64,000 nucleotides of DNA from Bacteroidota bacterium (GCA_018268195.1 JAFDWZ010000026.1:1-64000); one strand, 5' to 3'. Positions 36,395 through 46,575 are shown, counted from the stretch's first letter. A program made the numbers and translations. Notes: generated by a model not told the origin, from the sequence alone.

Positions 36395-39300
36395 ATGAAA
36401 TCGCATCATTATCATTTCCCTAAAGCTGTCTTTGATCAGAAAATGCTTCTGCCTGCTTTATTTGAAAAACAGGTTGCTGCAACTCCTGAACATACTGCCG
36501 TTTATTTCCATGAAGATAAACTTTCTTATTCTCAACTGAATGATAGAGCCAATGCACTGGCATCGCATCTCATTGCCAAAGGAGTAAAACCCGGCAGCCT
36601 GGTTGGGCTGTGTATTGAGCGCAGCTGCAATTTAATTGCAGGTGTATTGGGAATACTTAAAACCGGTGCCGGTTATGTTCCTCTCGACCCGGAATATCCG
36701 CAAGAGCGTTTGCTGTATATGATGGAAACTGCGCAAATGCCGTTACTGGTGACCAACAAAAACCTATCAGGAAAATTACCCGAAGGTAAAACCGAAAAAA
36801 TTTTAATAGAAGATGTACCTCAGAATAACAAACCTGTTGAAGTAAAACACTCTTCTGATGATATTGCTTATGTGCTTTTCACGAGCGGAAGTACAGGCAT
36901 GCCAAAAGGTGTGGCTATGCCACATAAACCATTGGTGAACCTGATTACCTGGCAGTTGAAAAACACGTCTGTACTTGAAGGTGGAAAAACCTTGCAGTTT
37001 GCCCCTATCAGTTTTGACGTTTCGTTTCAGGAAATATTTTCAACGCTGAGCAGTGGAGGCACTCTGGTAATGATAGAAGATGATTTACGTTTGAATGCCG
37101 TAAATCTTTTGAATTTTGTTTCAAAGCAAAAAATCAACCGCCTGTTTCTTCCATTTATTGCCTTACAGCATTTATGTGAAGTGGCTGAAAACTTCACGGA
37201 CGACCTGAGTTCTCTCATAGAAATTATAACAGCAGGTGAGCAATTGCAAAGTACTGCCTTTATCAAAAACTTCTTCCGTAAGAACAAACAATGCACACTA
37301 TGGAATCATTATGGTCCTACCGAAGGGCATGTGGTTACAGCTTATCAATTGCCGGCCAATCCTGATGAATGGGCTGCTTTGCCATCCATTGGCAAACCTA
37401 TTGACAATGCTGAAATTTATATTCTTGACGAAAACGGGAATGCAATAGATACACATGAAGGCGAACTTTTTATTGGAGGTATAAGCGTAGCGAAAGGCTA
37501 CCTGAACAGAGATGATTTGACCGCTGAAAGATTTATCATCAATCCTTTTGAAAATACACAGGGAAAATATTTTTACAAAACAGGCGACCTTGCAAAGTAT
37601 CTTCCTGACGGAAATATCGAATACTTGGGACGAATTGATGGCCAGGTAAAAATCAGAGGTTATAGAATTGAACTTGGAGAAATTGAACTGACATTAGATA
37701 AACATGACTCTGTAAAACAGGCAGTGGTAGTGGCACGTGAAGATGAGCCTGGCGATAAAAGGTTAGTGGCATACTGCCTTGCCGAAGAAGGAAAAAATAT
37801 CAGCACCGGTGAACTGCGAAAATTTTTATCTGATAAATTACCTGAATACATGATGCCTTCGGCATTTGTTAAGGTTGAAGAATTTCCGCGCACACCATCA
37901 GGAAAAATTGACCGCAGAAATTTGCCGGCACCATCTAACAAGCGCCCCGACCTGAACAATGTATTTGTAGCTCCTGAAACAGAGTTGCAGAAAATGTTTG
38001 CATCTAAATGGGGACAACTGCTGAAGATTGAAGGTATAGGCATACACGATAATTTCTTTGACCTGGGAGGAAACTCCCTCCTTGCTTTAAAATTTATTGC
38101 TGAATTACGTCAGGAGCAAAATCTTGATTTACCTGTTGTAAAAATGTATCAGCATCCTGATATTTTTTCACTGACAAAATTTTTAAGCAACGAAGATTCG
38201 TCAAAGTCATATTTTCAGTCGGCACAGGAGCGCTTTGCCGGAGGAGTTAAAGGTAAAATTGAAACGATAGAAGATGGCATTGCCGTTATTGGTATGAGTG
38301 GGCGTTTTCCGGGAGCTAAAAATGTGGACGAGTTATGGAAAATTTTGTTGGAAGGAAAAGAAACTGTTTCGTTTTTCAGGAAAGAAGAACTGGATACAGC
38401 CATCAGTGCAGAAGATAAAAATGATCCTTCTTATGTTGCGGTGCGTGGTGTTATTGCTGATGCAGATAAATTTGATGCACCATTTTTCAATGTAAACCCA
38501 CGTCTGGCCGAAGTTACCGATCCGCAACAACGAATTTTTCTTGAAATAGCATGGGAAGCATTTGAAAATGCAGGATACTGTCCGGGAAATTATAACGGGC
38601 TGATAGGAATATTTGCCGGTATGGGCAACAACACCTACTATCCCAATAATGTGTTTCATAACAAGGAAGCCATAAACCGTGTGGGCACATTTCAAACCAT
38701 GACTGCCAACGAAAAAGATTACATAGCGACACGTGTGGCTTATGAATTTAACACCAAAGGCCCGGGCTTGAGCATACATACTGCCTGCTCTACTTCGCTT
38801 ACGGCAGTAACTATTGCGTATGAGAGTTTGTTGAACAGAGAATGTGATATGGCACTTGCCGGAGGTATAGCTATTACCGTACCGGTGAACAGCGGACATA
38901 TTTATAATGAAGGTGGAATGTTCAGTAAGGACGGACATACCCGCGCCTTTGATGCAGATGCCACAGGCACCGTTTTCAGTGATGGTGCAGGTGCAGTAAT
39001 ACTGAAACGATATAAAGATGCCGTTAATGACGGTGATGAGATTTACGCAGTCATTCGTGGTGCAGCATTAAACAATGACGGAAGTGACAAAGCAAGTTTT
39101 ACGGCTCCGAGTGTGGAAGGTCAGGCACAGGTTGTTGCTATGGCACAGGCTAAAGCCGGAGTGGAACCCGAATCTATTTCCTACATTGAAACACATGGTA
39201 CTGCCACACCTTTAGGCGACCCGATAGAAATTGAAGCACTCACACAGGCATTCAGAAGTAAAACAGATAAAAAACAATTCTGTGCAGTAGGTTCAATAAA

Positions 39301-42300
39301 AACCAACATTGGCCACCTCACTCCTGCTGCCGGTGTTACGGGACTGATAAAAACATGTCTGGCTTTAAAACACAAAATTTTGCCGGCCTCACTTAATTAT
39401 AAAAAATCTAACCCTGCAATTGATTTTGAGAATTCACCTTTTTATGTCAATGCAACAAAAAAAGAATGGAAAAGTGCTGACGGAAAACCATTGCGTGCAG
39501 GAGTAAGTTCATTTGGTGTAGGTGGCACCAATGCACACGTTGTTTTGGAAGAAGCTCCCTCCCGAATTGATTCAGGTATTGCCCGACAGAAACATTTGTT
39601 TGTGTTATCAGCAAAAACAAAGACTGCGCTGGATGCTGCCACAAAGAATCTAAAATCATTTTTTGAAAAAAATAAAGAAGTAAACCTTGCTGATGCAGCC
39701 TACACATTGCAGACAGGAAGAAAACATTTTAACCATCGCAGAATAATAGTTGGTGGAACCATTGCTGAATTCAATGCTGTGGTTGATCAATCAAATCCGA
39801 AAAAAACATCTGCCCGTGAGCTCACTTCAGGGAACCCTGAAATCATATTTATGTTTCCTGGCCAAGGCTCGCAATATGTAAATATGGGCAAGAATCTTTA
39901 TGACGATGAAATCGTTTTTAAAGACGCTGTTGACACATGTTGCAACATACTTCAGCAGCATTTAGGTTTGGATTTACGCACGTTGCTATTTCCCAAAGAT
40001 GCAGAAACAGAAAAAGCAGCAAACATGCTTCGCGAAACTGCTTATACACAACCTGCACTGTTCACCATTGGTTATGCGCTGGCAAAGCTTTGGATGAGTT
40101 GGGGCATTCAACCCAAAGGTTTTATTGGTCATAGTATCGGTGAATTTGCAGCTGCACATCTGGCAGGCGTATTTTCTTTGGAAGATGCGCTGATGTTGGT
40201 TGCCAACAGAGGAAGAATGATGCAAGATTTACCCAGAGGAAGCATGCTGAGCGTAAGGTTGCCTGCTGCTGAAATAGAAAAAGAACTGGATGCATCATGC
40301 TCCATTGCTGCCAATAACGGCCCTGCCCTTTGCGTAGTTGCCGGCCCCACAGATAAAATAGAAGCATTACGAATAAGTCTTGAAAAACGTGAAATAACAG
40401 CCAAACTGTTAGTTACGTCTCATGCCTTCCATTCACCTATGATGGAGCCTATGCTGAAACCTTTTCTTGAAAAAGTAAAATCAGTAAGGCTGAATAAACC
40501 TTCCATTCCCTTTGTTTCTACTGCTACTTCCAAATGGATAACCGATGAGGAAGCAACAAACCCTGAATACTGGGTACACCATGTGAGAGCAACAGTTCGC
40601 TTTGCCGAAGGCATACAAACCTTATGGAATGAAAAACCACAACGTGTTTTATTGGAATGCGGGCCACGGAATACTGCAACAATGCTGGCAAAGCAACAAG
40701 CCAAAGAACCTGCTAAACAAATAGCAATAGCTTCTCTGAGTGATAATGCTGAGAATTATGCTGAGTGGGAGCAAATGCTTTTTGCTGTAGGGCAACTGTG
40801 GATGTCAGGCGCTGAAATAGACTGGAAGAATTTTTACGCTCTGGAAAAGAGAAAAAAAGTAGCTCTTCCTACCTACCCTTTTGAAAAGAAAAGATACTGG
40901 CTTGACCCTGTAACAACAAATATTCAAACATCATTTATAAACCACGATTTAATGCAGCAACAGCAGTTTATACCAAATGCTTTGCCGCATACTTCATCAG
41001 ATTTATCAGTAACAAAAAACAACATGAATAGAAAAGACCTTTTAACAGCAGAATTAAAATCCATTCTTGAAGAATCATCGGGAATGGAACTGGGAAATGA
41101 CTCTAACGCAACATTTATTGAATTAGGACTGGATTCATTATTCCTCACACAGGCTGCACTTACCATCAGCAAAAAGTATGGTGTGAAAATTACATTCAGA
41201 CAATTAAACGAAGATTTTTCTTCGTTAAATGCATTAGCAACGCACTTAGACAGCAACCTTCCGGCAGATGCAATGCCTGCGGTTGCAGCTCCTCAGTCAC
41301 AACCTGCCATGCAACCAATGGCACCACAGAATATTCAGATGCAACAGGGAATGAACCCTATGCAGATGATGATGATGCAACAAATGCAGATGATGCAAAT
41401 GATGATGCAGCAAATGTCGCAACCTGTGCAAAGCGTAGCACCATCAGTGCAAGCTCATATCGAAAAGGCTGTTGAAATAAAATCGCATACCAAGAAAGAT
41501 GACATCAGCGAAAATGAAAAAGCTGAACTTGCAAAACCATTTGGTGCAATAGCACGCATAGAAAAAGCCGCTTCATCCGATATCAATGAAAAACAATCGG
41601 CATGGTTGAATAAATTTGTAGATGATTACACTAAAAAAACGGCAAAGAGCAAACAATACTGTCAGCAATATCGCAGTGTACTTGCCGACCCGCGTGTGGT
41701 AACCGGATTCAAACCTGCACTCAAAGAAATTATTTATCAGGTAGTAGTAGAAAAATCCAAAGGAGTTAACTTCTGGGATTTGGATGGCAACAAATATGTT
41801 GACGTGCTGAATGGTTTCGGTTCCAACTTCTTTGGATGGGGAAGCGATGTGCTGATGAATGTGTGGAAAAATCAATTAGAAACAGGCATTGAACTCGGAC
41901 CACAAACACCTCTTGCAGGTGAATGTGCTAAGCTGATGTGTGAAATCACCGGCTACGACCGTGCAGGATTTTGCAACACAGGGTCAGAAGCTGTGCTGGG
42001 TGCTATGCGTATTGCACGCACCGTTACCGGACGAAATCTGATAGTTTGCTTCAATGGTTCGTATCATGGAATAAATGATGAAGTGATTGTGCGTGGTACT
42101 AAAAAGTTAAAATCATTTCCTGCAGCTGCGGGAATTATGCCTGAATCTGTTGAGAACATGTTGGTGTTGGATTATGGTACTGATGAAAGCCTGCAAATTA
42201 TTAAAGAGCGAATAGATGAAATTGCTGCCGTAATGATTGAACCTATTCAATCGCGCAGAGCTGATTTTCATCCAAAAGAATTTATTCACGAAGTAAGAAA

Positions 42301-43084
42301 AATTACTAAAGAAAATAATGTGCTGATGATTTTTGACGAAGTCATCACAGGATTCCGCCTGCGTTTGGGAGGTGCACAGGAGTATTACGGAGTAGATGCC
42401 GACCTGAGTACTTATGGAAAAGTAATCGGAGGTAACATGCCTATAGGTGCTATTGCAGGTCGCAAGCCATACATGGATGCACTCGATGGAGGTTTCTGGC
42501 AATATGGAGATCATTCTATTCCTGAAGTAGGCGTAACTTATTTTGCAGGAACATTTGTGCGTCATCCTCTGGCAATGGCAGCAATGAAAGAAGTACTTAC
42601 CTATCTGAAAAAAGAAGGAAAACCACTTTACGAAAAACTAAATTCAAAAACACAGCGACTGGTTGACGAAGTAAATGCCCACAGCAAAAAACTTGGCTCT
42701 CCGTTTAAGCTTGTAAATTTTGGATCGCTGTTTAAAGGTAAATGGGAAACTGAACCTCATTACACGGAATTGCTTTTCGCTATGATGCGCTTTAAAGGTG
42801 TACATATCATGGATGGATTTCCCTGTTTTCTGACGCTGGCTTTCACCGATGCCGATGTGGATTTTGTGATTGCTAAGTTTAAAGAAAGCCTTGATGAACT
42901 TTGTACAATAGGATTTATTCCTACAACCGTTGCAAGTTCCGAATCAACCAATGGATATGCTTCCAATGGCAACGGTCAGCATCCGCCAATACCGGGTGCT
43001 AAATTGGGTAAGGATGCCAATGGTAATCCTGCATGGTTCATCTCAGATCCGGAACGACCCGGAAAATATTTGTTGGTGAAATAA
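36395..43084 (+). CDS. Hybrid NRPS-PKS megasynthase: A(Pro?)-PCP-KS-AT-ACP-aminotransferase
   Basis: This 2229-residue protein has the following domains in order. Adenylation (about 20-510): FTSGSTGMPKG, NHYGPTE, GDLAKYLPDG, PSGKIDRR. Peptidyl carrier with S561 (DLGGNSLL). Ketosynthase (about 625-1060) with the complete triad C798, H934, H974. Acyltransferase (about 1135-1440) with S1247 (GHSIGE) and HAFH, the malonyl-type motif. Acyl carrier with S1581 (LGLDSL). A Met/Gln-rich linker (about 1632-1686). Class III PLP aminotransferase (about 1740-2180) with K2009. The adenylation pocket reads DVQFIAHVVK by hand alignment to GrsA, one residue from the proline code DVQLIAHVV. Predicted chemistry: prolyl starter, one malonyl extension, transamination of the beta-ketone. 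There is no condensation, ketoreductase or thioesterase domain. The aminotransferase arrangement resembles mycosubtilin MycA. Confidence 0.93.
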   Translation: MKSHHYHFPKAVFDQKMLLPALFEKQVAATPEHTAVYFHEDKLSYSQLNDRANALASHLIAKGVKPGSLVGLCIERSCNLIAGVLGILKTGAGYVPLDPEYPQERLLYMMETAQMPLLVTNKNLSGKLPEGKTEKILIEDVPQNNKPVEVKHSSDDIAYVLFTSGSTGMPKGVAMPHKPLVNLITWQLKNTSVLEGGKTLQFAPISFDVSFQEIFSTLSSGGTLVMIEDDLRLNAVNLLNFVSKQKINRLFLPFIALQHLCEVAENFTDDLSSLIEIITAGEQLQSTAFIKNFFRKNKQCTLWNHYGPTEGHVVTAYQLPANPDEWAALPSIGKPIDNAEIYILDENGNAIDTHEGELFIGGISVAKGYLNRDDLTAERFIINPFENTQGKYFYKTGDLAKYLPDGNIEYLGRIDGQVKIRGYRIELGEIELTLDKHDSVKQAVVVAREDEPGDKRLVAYCLAEEGKNISTGELRKFLSDKLPEYMMPSAFVKVEEFPRTPSGKIDRRNLPAPSNKRPDLNNVFVAPETELQKMFASKWGQLLKIEGIGIHDNFFDLGGNSLLALKFIAELRQEQNLDLPVVKMYQHPDIFSLTKFLSNEDSSKSYFQSAQERFAGGVKGKIETIEDGIAVIGMSGRFPGAKNVDELWKILLEGKETVSFFRKEELDTAISAEDKNDPSYVAVRGVIADADKFDAPFFNVNPRLAEVTDPQQRIFLEIAWEAFENAGYCPGNYNGLIGIFAGMGNNTYYPNNVFHNKEAINRVGTFQTMTANEKDYIATRVAYEFNTKGPGLSIHTACSTSLTAVTIAYESLLNRECDMALAGGIAITVPVNSGHIYNEGGMFSKDGHTRAFDADATGTVFSDGAGAVILKRYKDAVNDGDEIYAVIRGAALNNDGSDKASFTAPSVEGQAQVVAMAQAKAGVEPESISYIETHGTATPLGDPIEIEALTQAFRSKTDKKQFCAVGSIKTNIGHLTPAAGVTGLIKTCLALKHKILPASLNYKKSNPAIDFENSPFYVNATKKEWKSADGKPLRAGVSSFGVGGTNAHVVLEEAPSRIDSGIARQKHLFVLSAKTKTALDAATKNLKSFFEKNKEVNLADAAYTLQTGRKHFNHRRIIVGGTIAEFNAVVDQSNPKKTSARELTSGNPEIIFMFPGQGSQYVNMGKNLYDDEIVFKDAVDTCCNILQQHLGLDLRTLLFPKDAETEKAANMLRETAYTQPALFTIGYALAKLWMSWGIQPKGFIGHSIGEFAAAHLAGVFSLEDALMLVANRGRMMQDLPRGSMLSVRLPAAEIEKELDASCSIAANNGPALCVVAGPTDKIEALRISLEKREITAKLLVTSHAFHSPMMEPMLKPFLEKVKSVRLNKPSIPFVSTATSKWITDEEATNPEYWVHHVRATVRFAEGIQTLWNEKPQRVLLECGPRNTATMLAKQQAKEPAKQIAIASLSDNAENYAEWEQMLFAVGQLWMSGAEIDWKNFYALEKRKKVALPTYPFEKKRYWLDPVTTNIQTSFINHDLMQQQQFIPNALPHTSSDLSVTKNNMNRKDLLTAELKSILEESSGMELGNDSNATFIELGLDSLFLTQAALTISKKYGVKITFRQLNEDFSSLNALATHLDSNLPADAMPAVAAPQSQPAMQPMAPQNIQMQQGMNPMQMMMMQQMQMMQMMMQQMSQPVQSVAPSVQAHIEKAVEIKSHTKKDDISENEKAELAKPFGAIARIEKAASSDINEKQSAWLNKFVDDYTKKTAKSKQYCQQYRSVLADPRVVTGFKPALKEIIYQVVVEKSKGVNFWDLDGNKYVDVLNGFGSNFFGWGSDVLMNVWKNQLETGIELGPQTPLAGECAKLMCEITGYDRAGFCNTGSEAVLGAMRIARTVTGRNLIVCFNGSYHGINDEVIVRGTKKLKSFPAAAGIMPESVENMLVLDYGTDESLQIIKERIDEIAAVMIEPIQSRRADFHPKEFIHEVRKITKENNVLMIFDEVITGFRLRLGGAQEYYGVDADLSTYGKVIGGNMPIGAIAGRKPYMDALDGGFWQYGDHSIPEVGVTYFAGTFVRHPLAMAAMKEVLTYLKKEGKPLYEKLNSKTQRLVDEVNAHSKKLGSPFKLVNFGSLFKGKWETEPHYTELLFAMMRFKGVHIMDGFPCFLTLAFTDADVDFVIAKFKESLDELCTIGFIPTTVASSESTNGYASNGNGQHPPIPGAKLGKDANGNPAWFISDPERPGKYLLVK

Positions 43085-43087
43085 AAG

Positions 43088-43159
43088 TGGTCCTGTCGGG
43101 AATCGAACTCGAATCTCAGGTTCCGGAGACCTGCGTACTATCCGTTATACTACAGGACC
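43088..43159 (-). tRNA. tRNA-Arg (anticodon CCG)
   Basis: Read on the minus strand the cloverleaf is complete: acceptor GGTCCTG/CAGGACC, D stem GTAT/GTAC with GG in the loop, anticodon stem CAGGT/ACCTG with loop CTCCGGA (anticodon CCG), and T loop TTCGATT. The length is 72 nt including the discriminator A; CCA is not encoded. One T-stem pair (positions 52-62) is an A-C mismatch. It lies between the megasynthase and mfd. Confidence 0.93.
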
Positions 43160-43191
43160 AAATAACAGCGTGCAAAGGTAAAATTTTATAC

Positions 43192-46100
43192 TCAGGCATT
43201 AGCAGCAGCATGAGCGGTCATCTGCTCAAATAATTTGTTGCCTTCTTCTACCGTGTTGATTTTATAAAAAGTTATGCTGAGTTTGTCGTTCACTTCTTTC
43301 ATACGGCATCGTGAAGGATTGTTTTTTACAAAATTGATAATCTGCATAAACAATTCACTTTTATAAAGCTTTGAGTCCGGATTGGAAACCAAATATCCTT
43401 TGAGTTGACCGTTTTTGAGAATTAATTTTTCAAAACCCATTTTGCGTGCTTTCCATCGCAGTCTTACTGTTTCCATCAGTTCTTTCACCTGCTTGGGCAC
43501 AGGCCCGAAACGGTCGCGCAGCCTGCTTGCGAATGCAATTAGATTCTCTTCGTTTTCTATATCGTCCAACTCTTTGTACAGGTTCAATCGTTCAACAATA
43601 TTCTCCACATAGTTGGTAGGAATAAGAATTTCCAAATCTGTTTCTACCTGACAATCGGAAACGATAGGCTTATTGTCGTCATCAGGAAATAATCCTTTAA
43701 AATCTGTCTCACGTAATTCAATCAGCGCTTCATCCAGAATTTTCTGATACATTTCCAAACCTATTTCAGAGATAAAGCCGCTTTGTTCACCTCCAAGCAG
43801 GTTACCTGCACCGCGAATGTCGAGGTCGCGCAGTGCAACCTGAAAGCCCATGCCCAGATCGGAATACTCTTCGATTGCACGAAGTCGTTGACGTGCCTCA
43901 GGAGTAAGCACAGTAAGTGGTGGTGCCAGCAAATAACAAAATGCTTTTTTATTACTTCGCCCAACCCTTCCGCGCATCTGATGCAAATCGCTCAACCCAA
44001 AATTCTGAGCCTGATTGATGATGATGGTATTGGCATTGCTGATATCAATCCCTGATTCGATAATAGTTGTTGCAACCAGCACATCGCTGTCGCCTTCAAT
44101 AAAGGTCATCAGCACTTCTTCAAGTTGGCTGCCGTCCATTTGCCCGTGCCCAACGGACACTTTTACATCGGGACATAGCTTGCGAATCATATCAGCAATA
44201 TCATGAATATCCATCACACGGTTATGCACAAAAAACACCTGCCCTCCTCTTGACACTTCGTACATAATGGCATCACGAATAATTTTATCGTTGAAGGTAT
44301 GCAATTCTGTAGTTACAGGATAGCGGTTGGGAGGTGGAGTGTTGATTACAGATAAATCTCTTGCTCCCATTAGTGAAAATTGCAATGTTCGCGGAATTGG
44401 AGTTGCAGTGAGGGTGAGCGTATCTACATTTACTTTCAGCGATTTAATTTTGTCTTTACTGGCTACGCCAAATTTCTGTTCTTCGTCAATAATGAGCAAG
44501 CCAAGATTTTTGAATTTAATATCCTTACTCAGCAGCCTGTGCGTACCTATGATAATATCCACTTTACCTTCTTCAATTTTTTTAATGGTTTCGGTTTGCT
44601 GAGCCGAAGTCTTAAAACGATTGATGTAATCAATATTGCATGGAAATTCTTTTAGCCTTTCTAAAAAAGTACGGTAATGCTGCATAGCAAGAATGGTAGT
44701 AGGCACCAGCAAAGCAACCTGCTTGTTGTCGCTAACGGCTTTAAACGCTGCACGAATGGCAATTTCTGTTTTTCCGAATCCCACATCACCACAAATGAGC
44801 CTGTCCATGGGTGAAGTTTTTTCCATATCCTTCTTTACATCACGTGTAGCTTTCACTTGGTCGGGAGTGTCCTCATAAATAAATGATGCTTCCAGTTCAG
44901 TTTGTAAGTAATTGTCTTTGGAGTATGCAAAACCTTCCTGTGCTTTTCTTTTTGCATAAAGAGCTATCAAATCTCTAGCAATATCTTTTACCTTCTTCTT
45001 GGTTTTCTGTTTGAGAGTAGCCCATGCTGTACTTCCAAGTTTGTTCAATGAAGGTGCAGCACCATCTTTGCCTGTATATCGCGCAATGCGATGCAGGCTG
45101 TGAATACTGACATACAGTATATCGTTATCCTTATACACCAAACGAATGGTCTCTTGTTGTTTACCTTCAATGTTCAGTTTTTCCAAACCGCCAAAGCGGC
45201 CTACACCATAATCAATATGGGTAACGTAATCTCCCGGTTTAAGGCTGTATAATTCTTTAATGGAAATCGCTTCATTGCGACTGTAATTTTTACGCAATTT
45301 GAAACGGTGGTAACGATCAAAAATCTGATGGTCTGTATAGAAAGCAATCTTCAAATCATCATCAATAAAACCTTTGAAGATAGAAGTGTACACAGGTTTG
45401 AATTGTATTTCTTCATCGCTGTTCTTTTGTTTCGCATTCATATCTTCGAATATGGCATAAATGCGTTCAATTTGCTTTGCTGATTCTGAAAAAATAAAAG
45501 ATTGAATTTTGTTATCTGAATTTGCTTTCAGATTTTCAGAAAGGAGATTAAAATTTTTATTGAACTGCGGCTGCGGCTTAATATGAAAAGGTATTTCTAA
45601 AGCATTTTCATAGTTACTTTTTACTCCGAATTCAATATTGGTATGCTTCCTGAAATATCCGCTGATAATCGTATCGGATGGATAAACTTTTTTTGCATCA
45701 TCATAGTCCTGTATTTCATCAGCAGGGACTTCCCTTTCAAATACGGCTTCAATATTTTCTTTGAGGTATTGAAGCTGATAACCCAAATCACGGGTTGCTA
45801 TCAAGGTGCTTTCAGGCAAGAAACTGAAAAATGATTCTGTGTTATTGTTCTTCAGCTCAGTTTGAATATTGGGAATAACCGTTACGAACTGAAGATTTTT
45901 GTCAGACAACTGAGTTATCGGATCAAATGATCGGATAGACTGAATATTGTTACCATCAAATTCCAGCCGGTAAGGAAGTTCATAAGCAAATGAATAAACA
46001 TCCACAATACCGCCTCTGATTGCAAACTGTCCGGGTTCAAATACAAAATCGGTACGTTGAAAATTATTCTCTGTCAGAAAATCATTGACAAAATCAATAC

Positions 46101-46554
46101 TTAAAGACTCACCAACTCTGGCTTCAATGGTACTTTTTTCGAGTACATTTTTGGTTACCACATTTTCAGCAACTGCTTCAGCATAGGATACCACCATAAA
46201 CCTGTCGCTGTGTTTGTTAATGTAGCTTAATACTTCAGCTCTCATCTGAATGGCTGAAGTGTCATGTCCATTTAGTTTAAAGGGTTTGCGGTAAGAAGCA
46301 GGAAAAAACAAAACCTTGCCATTGCCCAAAAGATTCTCGAGGTCGTTGAAGTAATAAGCGGCTTCCTCGCGGTCGGGTAATACCAGCAACATGGGTTTAT
46401 TTAACAGGTTAAATGAAGCTGCTGTAATAAAGGATGCAGCAGAACCATGTACATGTGTTAGATGAATATGTCGGGTATCTTGAAGGGTATTGGTGAGTTG
46501 ACGAACAGAAGGATGCTCCTGATATTGTTCGATTAACTTCTGTAGTTGTTCCAT
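43192..46554 (-). CDS. mfd: Transcription-repair coupling factor Mfd
   Basis: The protein has 1120 residues from the ATG at 46554; the longer in-frame extension crosses the -7 box. It has the UvrB-homology N-terminal region, then the CarD-like RNA-polymerase-interaction domain (KPGDYVTHIDYGVGRFGGLE). A SF2 translocase follows with Walker A GDVGFGKTE near residue 590, DEEQ, and TATPIPRTLQ. The C-terminal TRCF domain ends the protein. It displaces stalled RNA polymerase and recruits the UvrA excision machinery. Length and order are canonical. It lies 32 bp past the tRNA-Arg on the same strand. Confidence 0.96.
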   Translation of the reverse strand: MEQLQKLIEQYQEHPSVRQLTNTLQDTRHIHLTHVHGSAASFITAASFNLLNKPMLLVLPDREEAAYYFNDLENLLGNGKVLFFPASYRKPFKLNGHDTSAIQMRAEVLSYINKHSDRFMVVSYAEAVAENVVTKNVLEKSTIEARVGESLSIDFVNDFLTENNFQRTDFVFEPGQFAIRGGIVDVYSFAYELPYRLEFDGNNIQSIRSFDPITQLSDKNLQFVTVIPNIQTELKNNNTESFFSFLPESTLIATRDLGYQLQYLKENIEAVFEREVPADEIQDYDDAKKVYPSDTIISGYFRKHTNIEFGVKSNYENALEIPFHIKPQPQFNKNFNLLSENLKANSDNKIQSFIFSESAKQIERIYAIFEDMNAKQKNSDEEIQFKPVYTSIFKGFIDDDLKIAFYTDHQIFDRYHRFKLRKNYSRNEAISIKELYSLKPGDYVTHIDYGVGRFGGLEKLNIEGKQQETIRLVYKDNDILYVSIHSLHRIARYTGKDGAAPSLNKLGSTAWATLKQKTKKKVKDIARDLIALYAKRKAQEGFAYSKDNYLQTELEASFIYEDTPDQVKATRDVKKDMEKTSPMDRLICGDVGFGKTEIAIRAAFKAVSDNKQVALLVPTTILAMQHYRTFLERLKEFPCNIDYINRFKTSAQQTETIKKIEEGKVDIIIGTHRLLSKDIKFKNLGLLIIDEEQKFGVASKDKIKSLKVNVDTLTLTATPIPRTLQFSLMGARDLSVINTPPPNRYPVTTELHTFNDKIIRDAIMYEVSRGGQVFFVHNRVMDIHDIADMIRKLCPDVKVSVGHGQMDGSQLEEVLMTFIEGDSDVLVATTIIESGIDISNANTIIINQAQNFGLSDLHQMRGRVGRSNKKAFCYLLAPPLTVLTPEARQRLRAIEEYSDLGMGFQVALRDLDIRGAGNLLGGEQSGFISEIGLEMYQKILDEALIELRETDFKGLFPDDDNKPIVSDCQVETDLEILIPTNYVENIVERLNLYKELDDIENEENLIAFASRLRDRFGPVPKQVKELMETVRLRWKARKMGFEKLILKNGQLKGYLVSNPDSKLYKSELFMQIINFVKNNPSRCRMKEVNDKLSITFYKINTVEEGNKLFEQMTAHAAANA

Positions 46555-46567
46555 CTGAAAAAGAACA

Positions 46568-46575
46568 CAAAAGTA
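46568..46575 (-). promoter_or_regulatory. -7 box for mfd (TACTTTTG on minus)
   Basis: An exact TAnnTTTG match on the minus strand, 13 nt upstream of the mfd ATG. This would give a very short leader. No -33 element is seen at the usual distance. Confidence 0.4.
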
